A DNA stretch of 64,000 nt from Viola odorata (lineage: Eukaryota > Streptophyta > Magnoliopsida > Malpighiales > Violaceae). Made by a program: the position numbers and the translations under genes. Within the stretch, counting starts at the first letter, position 1, and each line of letters starts with the position of its first letter. Under the pieces are notes generated by a model, which was given only the letters and a program-made list of their open reading frames with translations, was not told where the DNA came from and ran no database searches. Location of the stretch: the NCBI GenBank assembly GCA_963691705.1, contig OY829542.1:31544579-31608578 (forward strand), given 5' to 3'. Positions 22,666 to 35,600 of this stretch are shown in pieces.

Positions 22666-25503
22666 CTTAAGGCCTTGACCGCGGGCTTGAAGAGATTGGC
22701 TTGGAGAGCTAGCGTAAGGCCTCGGATGGCTTAGGCGCGGTGACTTCATGGGATGCTAGGGTTGGCACGCCTAGTGCGCGCATGTCTTCATGGTTTGCGA
22801 GGACTTGGCGCGGATTTCCTCATGGCTTGCACGGCCTATCCATGAGGTCTTCACGTGGATACGAGTGAGAGCCCTCATGCTCGTATCATCTCCTCCATCT
22901 TAAAATGGATTCATCCTCAAATCTGCGCGCTCCATTCCTTTGCGAATGTCACACAGAGTACCTACGTCGGAGAGATATGCATCAGCACTATGGAAAAGGG
23001 TTGAAAAATAACTAAAAGGTAACTCAAAGCGATGATGTGAAAATAAGTCTGTAGACTTTAAAAGACAAGCAATTTTCTCCCATGGGAGAAGAGTAGGCTT
23101 GGGAATTGTTAATTGAAATAACCCTAAACTACCCTTCACTTAAGGCCTTGACCGCGGGCTTGAAGAGATTGGCTTGGAGAGCTAGCGCAAGGCCTCGGAT
23201 GGCTTAGGCGCGGGGACTTCATGGGATGCTAGGGTTGGCACGCCTAGTGCGCGCATATCTTCATGGTTTGCGAGGACTTGGCGCGGATTTCCTCATGGCT
23301 TGCGCGACCTACCCATGAGGTCTTCACGTGGATACGAGTGAGAGCCCTTATGCTCGTATCATCTCCTCCCTCATAAAATGGATTCCTCCTCGAATCTGCG
23401 AACTCCATTCCTTTGTGAATGTCACACATAGTACCTACATAGGAGAAGTATGCATCAACACTATGGAGAAGGGCTGGAAAATAACGAAAAGGTAACTCAA
23501 ATCGTAGTTGTGAAAATAAGTCCGTAGACATCAAAAGACAAGGTATTTTCTCCCATGGGAGAAGAGTAGGCTTGGGAATTATTACATGAAATAACCCTAA
23601 GCTACCCTTCACTTAAGGCCTTGACCGCGGGCTTGAAGAGATTGGCTTGGAGAGCTAGCGTAAGGCCTCGGATGGCTTAGGCGCGGTGACTTCATGGGAT
23701 GCTAGGGTTGGCACGCCTAGTGCGCGCATGTCTTCATGGTTTGCGAGGACTTGGCGCGGATTTCCTCATGGCTTGCACGGCCTATCCATGAGGTCTTCAC
23801 GTGGATACGAGTGAGAGCCCTCATGCTCGTATCATCTCCTCCATCTTAAAATGGATTCATCCTCAAATCTGCGCGCTCCATTCCTTTGCGAATGTCACAC
23901 AGAGTACCTACATCGGAGAGATATGCATCAGCACTATGGAAAAGGGTTGAAAAATAACTAAAAGGTAACTCAAAGCGATGATGTGAAAATAAGTCTGCAG
24001 ACTTTAAAAGACAAGCAATTTTCTCCCATGGGAGAAGAGTAGGCTTGGGAATTGTTAATTGAAATAACCCTAAACTACCCTTCACTTAAGGCCTTGACCG
24101 CGGGCTTGAAGAGATTGGCTTGGAGAGCTAGCGCAAGGCCTCGGATGGCTTAGGCGCGGGGACTTCATGGGATGCTAGGGTTGGCACGCCTAGTGCGCGC
24201 ATGTCTTCATGGTTTGCGAGGACTTGGCGCGGATTTCCTCATGGCTTGCGCGACCTATCCATGAGGTCTTCACGTGGATACGAGTGAGAGCCCTCATGCT
24301 CGTATCATCTCCTCCCTCATAAAATGGATTCCTCCTCGAATCTGCGAACTCCATTCCTTTGTGAATGTCACACATAGTACCTACATTGGAGAAGTATGCA
24401 TCAACACTATGGAGAAGGGTTGGAAAATAACGAAAAGGTAACTCAAATCGTAGTTGTGAAAATAAGTCCGTAGACATCAAAAGACAAGGTATTTTCTCCC
24501 ATGGGAGAAGAGTAGGCTTGGGAATTATTACATGAAATAACCCTAAGCTACCCTTCACTTAAGGCCTTGACCGCGGGCTTGAAGAGATTGGCTTGGAGAG
24601 CTAGCGTAAGGCCTCGGATGGCTTAGGCGCGGTGACTTCATGGGATGCTAGGGTTGGCACGCCTAGTGCGCGCATGTCTTCATGGTTTGCGAGGACTTGG
24701 CGCGGATTTCCTCATGGCTTGCACGGCCTATCCATGAGGTCTTCACGTGGATACGAGTGAGAGCCCTCATGCTCGTATCATCTCCTCCATCTTAAAATGG
24801 ATTCATCCTCAAATCTGCGCGCTCCATTCCTTTGCGAATGTCACACAGAGTACCTACATCGGAGAGATATGCATCAGCACTATGGAAAAGGGTTGAAAAA
24901 TAACTAAAAGGTAACTCAAAGCGATGATGTGAAAATAAGTCTGCAGACTTTAAAAGACAAGCAATTTTCTCCCATGGGAGAAGAGTAGGCTTGGGAATTG
25001 TTAATTGAAATAACCCTAAACTACCCTTCACTTAAGGCCTTGACCGCGGGCTTGAAGAGATTGGCTTGGAGAGCTAGCGCAAGGCCTCGGATGGCTTAGG
25101 CGCGGGGACTTCATGGGATGCTAGGGTTGGCACGCCTAGTGCGCGCATGTCTTCATGGTTTGCGAGGACTTGGCGCGGATTTCCTCATGGCTTGCGCGAC
25201 CTATCCATGAGGTCTTCACGTGGATACGAGTGAGAGCCCTCATGCTCGTATCATCTCCTCCCTCATAAAATGGATTCCTCCTCGAATCTGCGAACTCCAT
25301 TCCTTTGTGAATGTCACACATAGTACCTACATTGGAGAAGTATGCATCAACACTATGGAGAAGGGTTGGAAAATAACGAAAAGGTAACTCAAATCGTAGT
25401 TGTGAAAATAAGTCCGTAGACATCAAAAGACAAGGTATTTTCTCCCATGGGAGAAGAGTAGGCTTGGGAATTATTACATGAAATAACCCTAAGCTACCCT
25501 TCA
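22666..25503. repeat. A-B dimers with the GCGGTGACTTC marker
   Basis: Three A-B dimers. The A units at 22666, 23612 and 24558 carry GCGGTGACTTC in place of GCGGGGACTTC. The dimers at 23612-24557 and 24558-25503 look identical at every marker I compared (CTGCAGAC in A, ACATTGGAG in B), so they are probably a recent tandem copy. The B at 23139-23611 has private changes GCGCATATC and CCCTTATGC with CTACCCATG and GGGCTGG. Confidence 0.85.
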
Positions 25504-28348
25504 CTTAAGGCCTTGACCGCGGGCTTGAAGAGATTGGCTTGGAGAGCTAGCGTAAGGCCTCGGATGGCTTAGGCGCGGTGACTTCATGGGATGCTAGGGT
25601 TGGCACGCCTAGTGCGCGCATGTCTTCATGGTTTGCGAGGACTTGGCGCGGATTTCCTCATGGCTTGCACGGCCTATCCATGAGGTCTTCACGTGGATAC
25701 GAGTGAGAGCCCTCATGCTCGTATCATCTCCTCCATCTTAAAATGGATTCATCCTCAAATCTGCGCGCTCCATTCCTTTGCGAATGTCACACAGAGTACC
25801 TACATCGGAGAGATATGCATCAGCACTATGGAAAAGGGTTGAAAAATAACTAAAAGGTAACTCAAAGCGATGATGTGAAAATAAGTCTGCAGACTTTAAA
25901 AGACAAGCAATTTTCTCCCATGGGAGAAGAGTAGGCTTGGGAATTGTTAATTGAAATAACCCTAAACTACCCTTCACTTAAGGCCTTGACCGCGGGCTTG
26001 AAGAGATTGGCTTGGAGAGCTAGCGCAAGGCCTCGGATGGCTTAGGCGCGGGGACTTCATGGGATGCTAGGGTTGGCACGCCTAGTGCGCGCATGTCTTC
26101 ATGGTTTGCGAGGACTTGGCGCGGATTTCCTCATAGCTTGCACGGCCTATCCATGAGGTCTTCACGTGGATACGAGTGAGAGCCCTCATGCTCGTATCAT
26201 CTCCTCCATCTTAAAATGGATTCATCCTCAAATCTGCGCGCTCCATTCCTTTGCGAATGTCACACAGAGTACCTACATCGGAGAGATATGCATCAGCACT
26301 ATGGAAAAGGGTTGAAAAATAACTAAAAGGTAACTCAAAGCGATGATGTGAAAATAAGTCTGTAGACTTTAAAAGACAAGCAATTTTCTCCCATGGGAGA
26401 AGAGTAGGCTTGGGAATTGTTAATTGAAATAACCCTAAACTACCCTTCACTTAAGGCCTTGACCGCGGGCTTGAAGAGATTGGCTTGGAGAGCTAGCGCA
26501 AGGCCTCGGATGGCTTAGGCGCGGGGACTTCATGGGATGCTAGGGTTGGCACGCCTAGTGCGCGCATGTCTTCATGGTTTGCGAGGACTTGGCGCGGATT
26601 TCCTCATGGCTTGCACGGCCTATCCATGAGGTCTTCACGTGGATACGAGTGAGAGCCCTCATGCTCGTATCATCTCCTCCCTCATAAAATGGATTCCTCC
26701 TCGAATCTGCGAACTCCATTCCTTTGTGAATGTCACACATAGTACCTACATTGGAGAAGTATGCATCAACACTATGGAGAAGGGTTGGAAAATAACGAAA
26801 AGGTAACTCAAATCGTAGTTGTGAAAATAAGTCCGTAGACATCAAAAGACAAGGTATTTTCTCATGGGATGCTAAACTACCCTTGAAGAAATCCGCGCCA
26901 TGGGAGAAATAACCCTAAACTACCCTTCACTTAAGGCCTTGACCGCGGGCTTGAAGAGATTGGCTTGGAGAGCTAGCGCAAGGCCTCGGATGGCTTAGGC
27001 GCGGGGACTTCATGGGATGCTAGGGTTGGCACGCCTAGTGCGCGCATGTCTTCATGGTTTGCGAGGACTTGGCGCGGATTTCCTCATGGCTTGCGCGACC
27101 TATCCATGAGGTCTTCACGTGGATACGAGTGAGAGCCCTCATGCTCGTATCATCTCCTCCCTCATAAAATGGATTCCTCCTCGAATCTGCGAACTCCATT
27201 CCTTTGTGAATGTCACACATAGTACCTACATAGGAGAAGTATGCATCAACACTATGGAGAAGGGTTGGAAAATAACGAAAAGGTAACTCAAATCGTAGTT
27301 GTGAAAATAAGTCCGTAGACATCAAAAGACAAGGTATTTTCTCCCATGGGAGAAGAGTAGGCTTGGGAATTATTACATGAAATAACCCTAAGCTACCCTT
27401 CACTTAAGGCCTTGACCGCGGGCTTGAAGAGATTGGCTTGGAGAGCTAGCGTAAGGCCTCGGATGGCTTAGGCGCGGGGACTTCATGGGATGCTAGGGTT
27501 GGCACGCCTAGTGCGCGCATGTCTTCATGGTTTGCGAGGACTTGGCGCGGATTTCCTCATGGCTTGCACGGCCTATCCATGAGGTCTTCACGTGGATACG
27601 AGTGAGAGCCCTCATGCTCGTATCATCTCCTCCATCTTAAAATGGATTCATCCTCAAATCTGCGCGCTCCATTCCTTTGCGAATGTCACACAGAGTACCT
27701 ACATCGGAGAGATATGCATCAGCACTATGGAAAAGGGTTGAAAAATAACTAAAAGGTAACTCAAAGCGATGATGTGAAAATAAGTCTGTAGACTTTAAAA
27801 GACAAGCAATTTTCTCCCATGGGAGAAGAGTAGGCTTGGGAATTGTTAATTGAAATAACCCTAAACTACCCTTCACTTAAGGCCTTGACCGCGGGCTTGA
27901 AGAGATTGGCTTGGAGAGCTAGCGCAAGGCCTCGGATGGCTTAGGCGCGGGGACTTCATGGGATGCTAGGGTTGGCACGCCTAGTGCGCGCATGTCTTCA
28001 TGGTTTGCGAGGACTTGGCGCGGATTTCCTCATGGCTTGCGCGACCTATCCATGAGGTCTTCACGTGGATACGAGTGAGAGCCCTCATGCTCGTATCATC
28101 TCCTCCCTCATAAAATGGATTCCTCCTCGAATCTGCGAACTCCATTCCTTTGTGAATGTCACACATAGTACCTACATTGGAGAAGTATGCATCAACACTA
28201 TGGAGAAGGGTTGGAAAATAACGAAAAGGTAACTCAAATCGTAGTTGTGAAAATAAGTCCGTAGACATCAAAAGACAAGGTATTTTCTCCCATGGGAGAA
28301 GAGTAGGCTTGGGAATTATTACATGAAATAACCCTAAGCTACCCTTCA
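25504..28348. repeat. Six-monomer higher-order unit (2845 bp), copy 1
   Basis: The order is A(CTGCAGAC, GCGGTGAC), A(CATAGCTTGC), rearranged B (480 bp), B(ACATAGGAG), A, B(ACATTGGAG). The length is 6 x 473 + 7 = 2845. The identical order begins again at 28349, directly adjacent, with the same markers and the same +7. The neighbour before it (24558-25503) lacks the rearranged monomer, so the unit starts at or near 25504. Confidence 0.88.
26450..26929. repeat. Rearranged 480-bp monomer, copy 1
   Basis: A composite monomer: mixed left part (GCGCAAGG then GCACGGCC), class B right part as far as AAGGTATTTTC, then a scrambled stretch at 26861-26910, then an A-type end (CCCTAAACTACCC). The scrambled stretch replaces the usual palindrome and following sequence with pieces from elsewhere in the monomer. 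They include ATGGGATGCT (normally ~50 bp into the unit), AAACTACCCTT (normally its end) and GAAATCCGCGCC, the reverse complement of GGCGCGGATTTC from the left part. The net change is +7 bp. Confidence 0.93.
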
Positions 28349-31300
28349 CTTAAGGCCTTGACCGCGGGCTTGAAGAGATTGGCTTGGAGAGCTAGCGTAA
28401 GGCCTCGGATGGCTTAGGCGCGGTGACTTCATGGGATGCTAGGGTTGGCACGCCTAGTGCGCGCATGTCTTCATGGTTTGCGAGGACTTGGCGCGGATTT
28501 CCTCATGGCTTGCACGGCCTATCCATGAGGTCTTCACGTGGATACGAGTGAGAGCCCTCATGCTCGTATCATCTCCTCCATCTTAAAATGGATTCATCCT
28601 CAAATCTGCGCGCTCCATTCCTTTGCGAATGTCACACAGAGTACCTACATCGGAGAGATATGCATCAGCACTATGGAAAAGGGTTGAAAAATAACTAAAA
28701 GGTAACTCAAAGCGATGATGTGAAAATAAGTCTGCAGACTTTAAAAGACAAGCAATTTTCTCCCATGGGAGAAGAGTAGGCTTGGGAATTGTTAATTGAA
28801 ATAACCCTAAACTACCCTTCACTTAAGGCCTTGACCGCGGGCTTGAAGAGATTGGCTTGGAGAGCTAGCGCAAGGCCTCGGATGGCTTAGGCGCGGGGAC
28901 TTCATGGGATGCTAGGGTTGGCACGCCTAGTGCGCGCATGTCTTCATGGTTTGCGAGGACTTGGCGCGGATTTCCTCATAGCTTGCACGGCCTATCCATG
29001 AGGTCTTCACGTGGATACGAGTGAGAGCCCTCATGCTCGTATCATCTCCTCCATCTTAAAATGGATTCATCCTCAAATCTGCGCGCTCCATTCCTTTGCG
29101 AATGTCACACAGAGTACCTACATCGGAGAGATATGCATCAGCACTATGGAAAAGGGTTGAAAAATAACTAAAAGGTAACTCAAAGCGATGATGTGAAAAT
29201 AAGTCTGTAGACTTTAAAAGACAAGCAATTTTCTCCCATGGGAGAAGAGTAGGCTTGGGAATTGTTAATTGAAATAACCCTAAACTACCCTTCACTTAAG
29301 GCCTTGACCGCGGGCTTGAAGAGATTGGCTTGGAGAGCTAGCGCAAGGCCTCGGATGGCTTAGGCGCGGGGACTTCATGGGATGCTAGGGTTGGCACGCC
29401 TAGTGCGCGCATGTCTTCATGGTTTGCGAGGACTTGGCGCGGATTTCCTCATGGCTTGCACGGCCTATCCATGAGGTCTTCACGTGGATACGAGTGAGAG
29501 CCCTCATGCTCGTATCATCTCCTCCCTCATAAAATGGATTCCTCCTCGAATCTGCGAACTCCATTCCTTTGTGAATGTCACACATAGTACCTACATTGGA
29601 GAAGTATGCATCAACACTATGGAGAAGGGTTGGAAAATAACGAAAAGGTAACTCAAATCGTAGTTGTGAAAATAAGTCCGTAGACATCAAAAGACAAGGT
29701 ATTTTCTCATGGGATGCTAAACTACCCTTGAAGAAATCCGCGCCATGGGAGAAATAACCCTAAACTACCCTTCACTTAAGGCCTTGACCGCGGGCTTGAA
29801 GAGATTGGCTTGGAGAGCTAGCGCAAGGCCTCGGATGGCTTAGGCGCGGGGACTTCATGGGATGCTAGGGTTGGCACGCCTAGTGCGCGCATGTCTTCAT
29901 GGTTTGCGAGGACTTGGCGCGGATTTCCTCATGGCTTGCGCGACCTATCCATGAGGTCTTCACGTGGATACGAGTGAGAGCCCTCATGCTCGTATCATCT
30001 CCTCCCTCATAAAATGGATTCCTCCTCGAATCTGCGAACTCCATTCCTTTGTGAATGTCACACATAGTACCTACATAGGAGAAGTATGCATCAACACTAT
30101 GGAGAAGGGTTGGAAAATAACGAAAAGGTAACTCAAATCGTAGTTGTGAAAATAAGTCCGTAGACATCAAAAGACAAGGTATTTTCTCCCATGGGAGAAG
30201 AGTAGGCTTGGGAATTATTACATGAAATAACCCTAAGCTACCCTTCACTTAAGGCCTTGACCGCGGGCTTGAAGAGATTGGCTTGGAGAGCTAGCGTAAG
30301 GCCTCGGATGGCTTAGGCGCGGGGACTTCATGGGATGCTAGGGTTGGCACGCCTAGTGCGCGCATGTCTTCATGGTTTGCGAGGACTTGGCGCGGATTTC
30401 CTCATGGCTTGCACGGCCTATCCATGAGGTCTTCACGTGGATACGAGTGAGAGCCCTCATGCTCGTATCATCTCCTCCATCTTAAAATGGATTCATCCTC
30501 AAATCTGCGCGCTCCATTCCTTTGCGAATGTCACACAGAGTACCTACATCGGAGAGATATGCATCAGCACTATGGAAAAGGGTTGAAAAATAACTAAAAG
30601 GTAACTCAAAGCGATGATGTGAAAATAAGTCTGTAGACTTTAAAAGACAAGCAATTTTCTCCCATGGGAGAAGAGTAGGCTTGGGAATTGTTAATTGAAA
30701 TAACCCTAAACTACCCTTCACTTAAGGCCTTGACCGCGGGCTTGAAGAGATTGGCTTGGAGAGCTAGCGCAAGGCCTCGGATGGCTTAGGCGCGGGGACT
30801 TCATGGGATGCTAGGGTTGGCACGCCTAGTGCGCGCATGTCTTCATGGTTTGCGAGGACTTGGCGCGGATTTCCTCATGGCTTGCGCGACCTATCCATGA
30901 GGTCTTCACGTGGATACGAGTGAGAGCCCTCATGCTCGTATCATCTCCTCCCTCATAAAATGGATTCCTCCTCGAATCTGCGAACTCCATTCCTTTGTGA
31001 ATGTCACACATAGTACCTACATTGGAGAAGTATGCATCAACACTATGGAGAAGGGTTGGAAAATAACGAAAAGGTAACTCAAATCGTAGTTGTGAAAATA
31101 AGTCCGTAGACATCAAAAGACAAGGTATTTTCTCCCATGGGAGAAGAGTAGGCTTGGGAATTATTACATGAAATAACCCTAAGCTACCCTTCACTTAAGG
31201 CCTTGACCGCGGGCTTGAAGAGATTGGCTTGGAGAGCTAGCGTAAGGCCTCGGATGGCTTAGGCGCGGGGACTTCATGGGATGCTAGGGTTGGCACGCCT

Positions 31301-32612
31301 AGTGCGCGCATGTCTTCATGGTTTGCGAGGACTTGGCGCGGATTTCCTCATGGCTTGCACGGCCTATCCATGAGGTCTTCACGTGGATACGAGTGAGAGC
31401 CCTCATGCTCGTATCATCTCCTCCATCTTAAAATGGATTCATCCTCAAATCTGCGCGCTCCATTCCTTTGCGAATGTCACACAGAGTACCTACGTCGGAG
31501 AGATATGCATCAGCACTATGGAAAAGGGTTGAAAAATAACTAAAAGGTAACTCAAAGCGATGATGTGAAAATAAGTCTGTAGACTTTAAAAGACAAGCAA
31601 TTTTCTCCCATGGGAGAAGAGTAGGCTTGGGAATTGTTAATTGAAATAACCCTAAACTACCCTTCACTTAAGGCCTTGACCGCGGGCTTGAAGAGATTGG
31701 CTTGGAGAGCTAGCGCAAGGCCTCGGATGGCTTAGGCGCGGGGACTTCATGGGATGCTAGGGTTGGCACGCCTAGTGCGCGCATGTCTTCATGGTTTGCG
31801 AGGACTTGGCGCGGATTTCCTCATGGCTTGCGCGACCTATCCATGAGGTCTTCACGTGGATACGAGTGAGAGCCCTCATGCTCGTATCATCTCCTCCCTC
31901 ATAAAATGGATTCCTCCTCGAATCTGCGAACTCCATTCCTTTGTGAATGTCACACATAGTACCTACATAGGAGAAGTATGCATCAACACTATGGAGAAGG
32001 GTTGGAAAATAACGAAAAGGTAACTCAAATCGTAGTTGTGAAAATAAGTCCGTAGACATCAAAAGACAAGGTATTTTCTCCCATGGGAGAAGAGTAGGCT
32101 TGGGAATTATTACATGAAATAACCCTAAGCTACCCTTCACTTAAGGCCTTGACCGCGGGCTTGAAGAGATTGGCTTGGAGAGCTAGCGTAAGGCCTCGGA
32201 TGGCTTAGGCGCGGGGACTTCATGGGATGCTAGGGTTGGCACGCCTAGTGCGCGCATGTCTTCATGGTTTGCGAGGACTTGGCGCGGATTTCCTCATGGC
32301 TTGCACGGCCTATCCATGAGGTCTTCACGTGGATACGAGTGAGAGCCCTCATGCTCGTATCATCTCCTCCATCTTAAATTGGATTCATCCTCAAATCTGC
32401 GCGCTCCATTCCTTTGCGAATGTCACACAGAGTACCTACATCGGAGAGATATGCATCAGCACTATGGAAAAGGGTTGAAAAATAACTAAAAGGTAACTCA
32501 AAGCGATGATGTGAAAATAAGTCTGTAGACTTTAAAAGACAAGCAATTTTCTCCCATGGGAGAAGAGTAGGCTTGGGAATTGTTAATTGAAATAACCCTA
32601 AACTACCCTTCA
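28349..32612. repeat. Nine-monomer higher-order unit (4264 bp), copy 1
   Basis: The order is A(CTGCAGAC, GCGGTGAC), A(CATAGCTTGC), rearranged B, B(ACATAGGAG), A, B(ACATTGGAG), A, B(ACATAGGAG), A(AAATTGG). The first six monomers (28349-31193) repeat the unit at 25504-28348. All nine recur at 32613-36876. The length is 9 x 473 + 7 = 4264. Confidence 0.88.
29295..29774. repeat. Rearranged 480-bp monomer, copy 2
   Basis: The same scrambled stretch as copy 1, here at 29706-29755, exactly 2845 bp to the right. I see no difference between the two stretches. Identical multi-junction structure at both sites means one original event followed by copying, not recurrent rearrangement. Confidence 0.93.
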
Positions 32613-35600
32613 CTTAAGGCCTTGACCGCGGGCTTGAAGAGATTGGCTTGGAGAGCTAGCGCAAGGCCTCGGATGGCTTAGGCGCGGGGACTTCATGGGA
32701 TGCTAGGGTTGGCACGCCTAGTGCGCGCATGTCTTCATGGTTTGCGAGGACTTGGCGCGGATTTCCTCATGGCTTGCACGGCCTATCCATGAGGTCTTCA
32801 CGTGGATACGAGTGAGAGCCCTCATGCTCGTATCATCTCCTCCATCTTAAAATGGATTCATCCTCAAATCTGCGCGCTCCATTCCTTTGCGAATGTCACA
32901 CAGAGTACCTACATCGGAGAGATATGCATCAGCACTATGGAAAAGGGTTGAAAAATAACTAAAAGGTAACTCAAAGCGATGATGTGAAAATAAGTCTGCA
33001 GACTTTAAAAGACAAGCAATTTTCTCCCATGGGAGAAGAGTAGGCTTGGGAATTGTTAATTGAAATAACCCTAAACTACCCTTCACTTAAGGCCTTGACC
33101 GCGGGCTTGAAGAGATTGGCTTGGAGAGCTAGCGCAAGGCCTCGGATGGCTTAGGCGCGGGGACTTCATGGGATGCTAGGGTTGGCACGCCTAGTGCGCG
33201 CATGTCTTCATGGTTTGCGAGGACTTGGCGCGGATTTCCTCATAGCTTGCACGGCCTATCCATGAGGTCTTCACGTGGATACGAGTGAGAGCCCTCATGC
33301 TCGTATCATCTCCTCCATCTTAAAATGGATTCATCCTCAAATCTGCGCGCTCCATTCCTTTGCGAATGTCACACAGAGTACCTACATCGGAGAGATATGC
33401 ATCAGCACTATGGAAAAGGGTTGAAAAATAACTAAAAGGTAACTCAAAGCGATGATGTGAAAATAAGTCTGTAGACTTTAAAAGACAAGCAATTTTCTCC
33501 CATGGGAGAAGAGTAGGCTTGGGAATTGTTAATTGAAATAACCCTAAACTACCCTTCACTTAAGGCCTTGACCGCGGGCTTGAAGAGATTGGCTTGGAGA
33601 GCTAGCGCAAGGCCTCGGATGGCTTAGGCGCGGGGACTTCATGGGATGCTAGGGTTGGCACGCCTAGTGCGCGCATGTCTTCATGGTTTGCGAGGACTTG
33701 GCGCGGATTTCCTCATGGCTTGCACGGCCTATCCATGAGGTCTTCACGTGGATACGAGTGAGAGCCCTCATGCTCGTATCATCTCCTCCCTCATAAAATG
33801 GATTCCTCCTCGAATCTGCGAACTCCATTCCTTTGTGAATGTCACACATAGTACCTACATTGGAGAAGTATGCATCAACACTATGGAGAAGGGTTGGAAA
33901 ATAACGAAAAGGTAACTCAAATCGTAGTTGTGAAAATAAGTCCGTAGACATCAAAAGACAAGGTATTTTCTCATGGGATGCTAAACTACCCTTGAAGAAA
34001 TCCGCGCCATGGGAGAAATAACCCTAAACTACCCTTCACTTAAGGCCTTGACCGCGGGCTTGAAGAGATTGGCTTGGAGAGCTAGCGCAAGGCCTCGGAT
34101 GGCTTAGGCGCGGGGACTTCATGGGATGCTAGGGTTGGCACGCCTAGTGCGCGCATGTCTTCATGGTTTGCGAGGACTTGGCGCGGATTTCCTCATGGCT
34201 TGCGCGACCTATCCATGAGGTCTTCACGTGGATACGAGTGAGAGCCCTCATGCTCGTATCATCTCCTCCCTCATAAAATGGATTCCTCCTCGAATCTGCG
34301 AACTCCATTCCTTTGTGAATGTCACACATAGTACCTACATAGGAGAAGTATGCATCAACACTATGGAGAAGGGTTGGAAAATAACGAAAAGGTAACTCAA
34401 ATCGTAGTTGTGAAAATAAGTCCGTAGACATCAAAAGACAAGGTATTTTCTCCCATGGGAGAAGAGTAGGCTTGGGAATTATTACATGAAATAACCCTAA
34501 GCTACCCTTCACTTAAGGCCTTGACCGCGGGCTTGAAGAGATTGGCTTGGAGAGCTAGCGTAAGGCCTCGGATGGCTTAGGCGCGGGGACTTCATGGGAT
34601 GCTAGGGTTGGCACGCCTAGTGCGCGCATGTCTTCATGGTTTGCGAGGACTTGGCGCGGATTTCCTCATGGCTTGCACGGCCTATCCATGAGGTCTTCAC
34701 GTGGATACGAGTGAGAGCCCTCATGCTCGTATCATCTCCTCCATCTTAAAATGGATTCATCCTCAAATCTGCGCGCTCCATTCCTTTGCGAATGACACAC
34801 AGAGTACCTACATCGGAGAGATATGCATCAGCACTATGGAAAAGGGTTGAAAAATAACTAAAAGGTAACTCAAAGCGATGATGTGAAAATAAGTCTGTAG
34901 ACTTTAAAAGACAAGCAATTTTCTCCCATGGGAGAAGAGTAGGCTTGGGAATTGTTAATTGAAATAACCCTAAACTACCCTTCACTTAAGGCCTTGACCG
35001 CGGGCTTGAAGAGATTGGCTTGGAGAGCTAGCGCAAGGCCTCGGATGGCTTAGGCGCGGGGACTTCATGGGATGCTAGGGTTGGCACGCCTAGTGCGCGC
35101 ATGTCTTCATGGTTTGCGAGGACTTGGCGCGGATTTCCTCATGGCTTGCGCGACCTATCCATGAGGTCTTCACGTGGATACGAGTGAGAGCCCTCATGCT
35201 CGTATCATCTCCTCCCTCATAAAATGGATTCCTCCTCGAATCTGCGAACTCCATTCCTTTGTGAATGTCACACATAGTACCTACATTGGAGAAGTATGCA
35301 TCAACACTATGGAGAAGGGTTGGAAAATAACGAAAAGGTAACTCAAATCGTAGTTGTGAAAATAAGTCCGTAGACATCAAAAGACAAGGTATTTTCTCCC
35401 ATGGGAGAAGAGTAGGCTTGGGAATTATTACATGAAATAACCCTAAGCTACCCTTCACTTAAGGCCTTGACCGCGGGCTTGAAGAGATTGGCTTGGAGAG
35501 CTAGCGTAAGGCCTCGGATGGCTTAGGCGCGGGGACTTCATGGGATGCTAGGGTTGGCACGCCTAGTGCGCGCATGTCTTCATGGTTTGCGAGGACTTGG

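Noticed and set aside
26861..26910. Insertion of a small mobile element in the 480-bp monomers
   Set aside because: All recognisable pieces come from the monomer itself (one inverted), and there is no target-site duplication or terminal inverted repeat.
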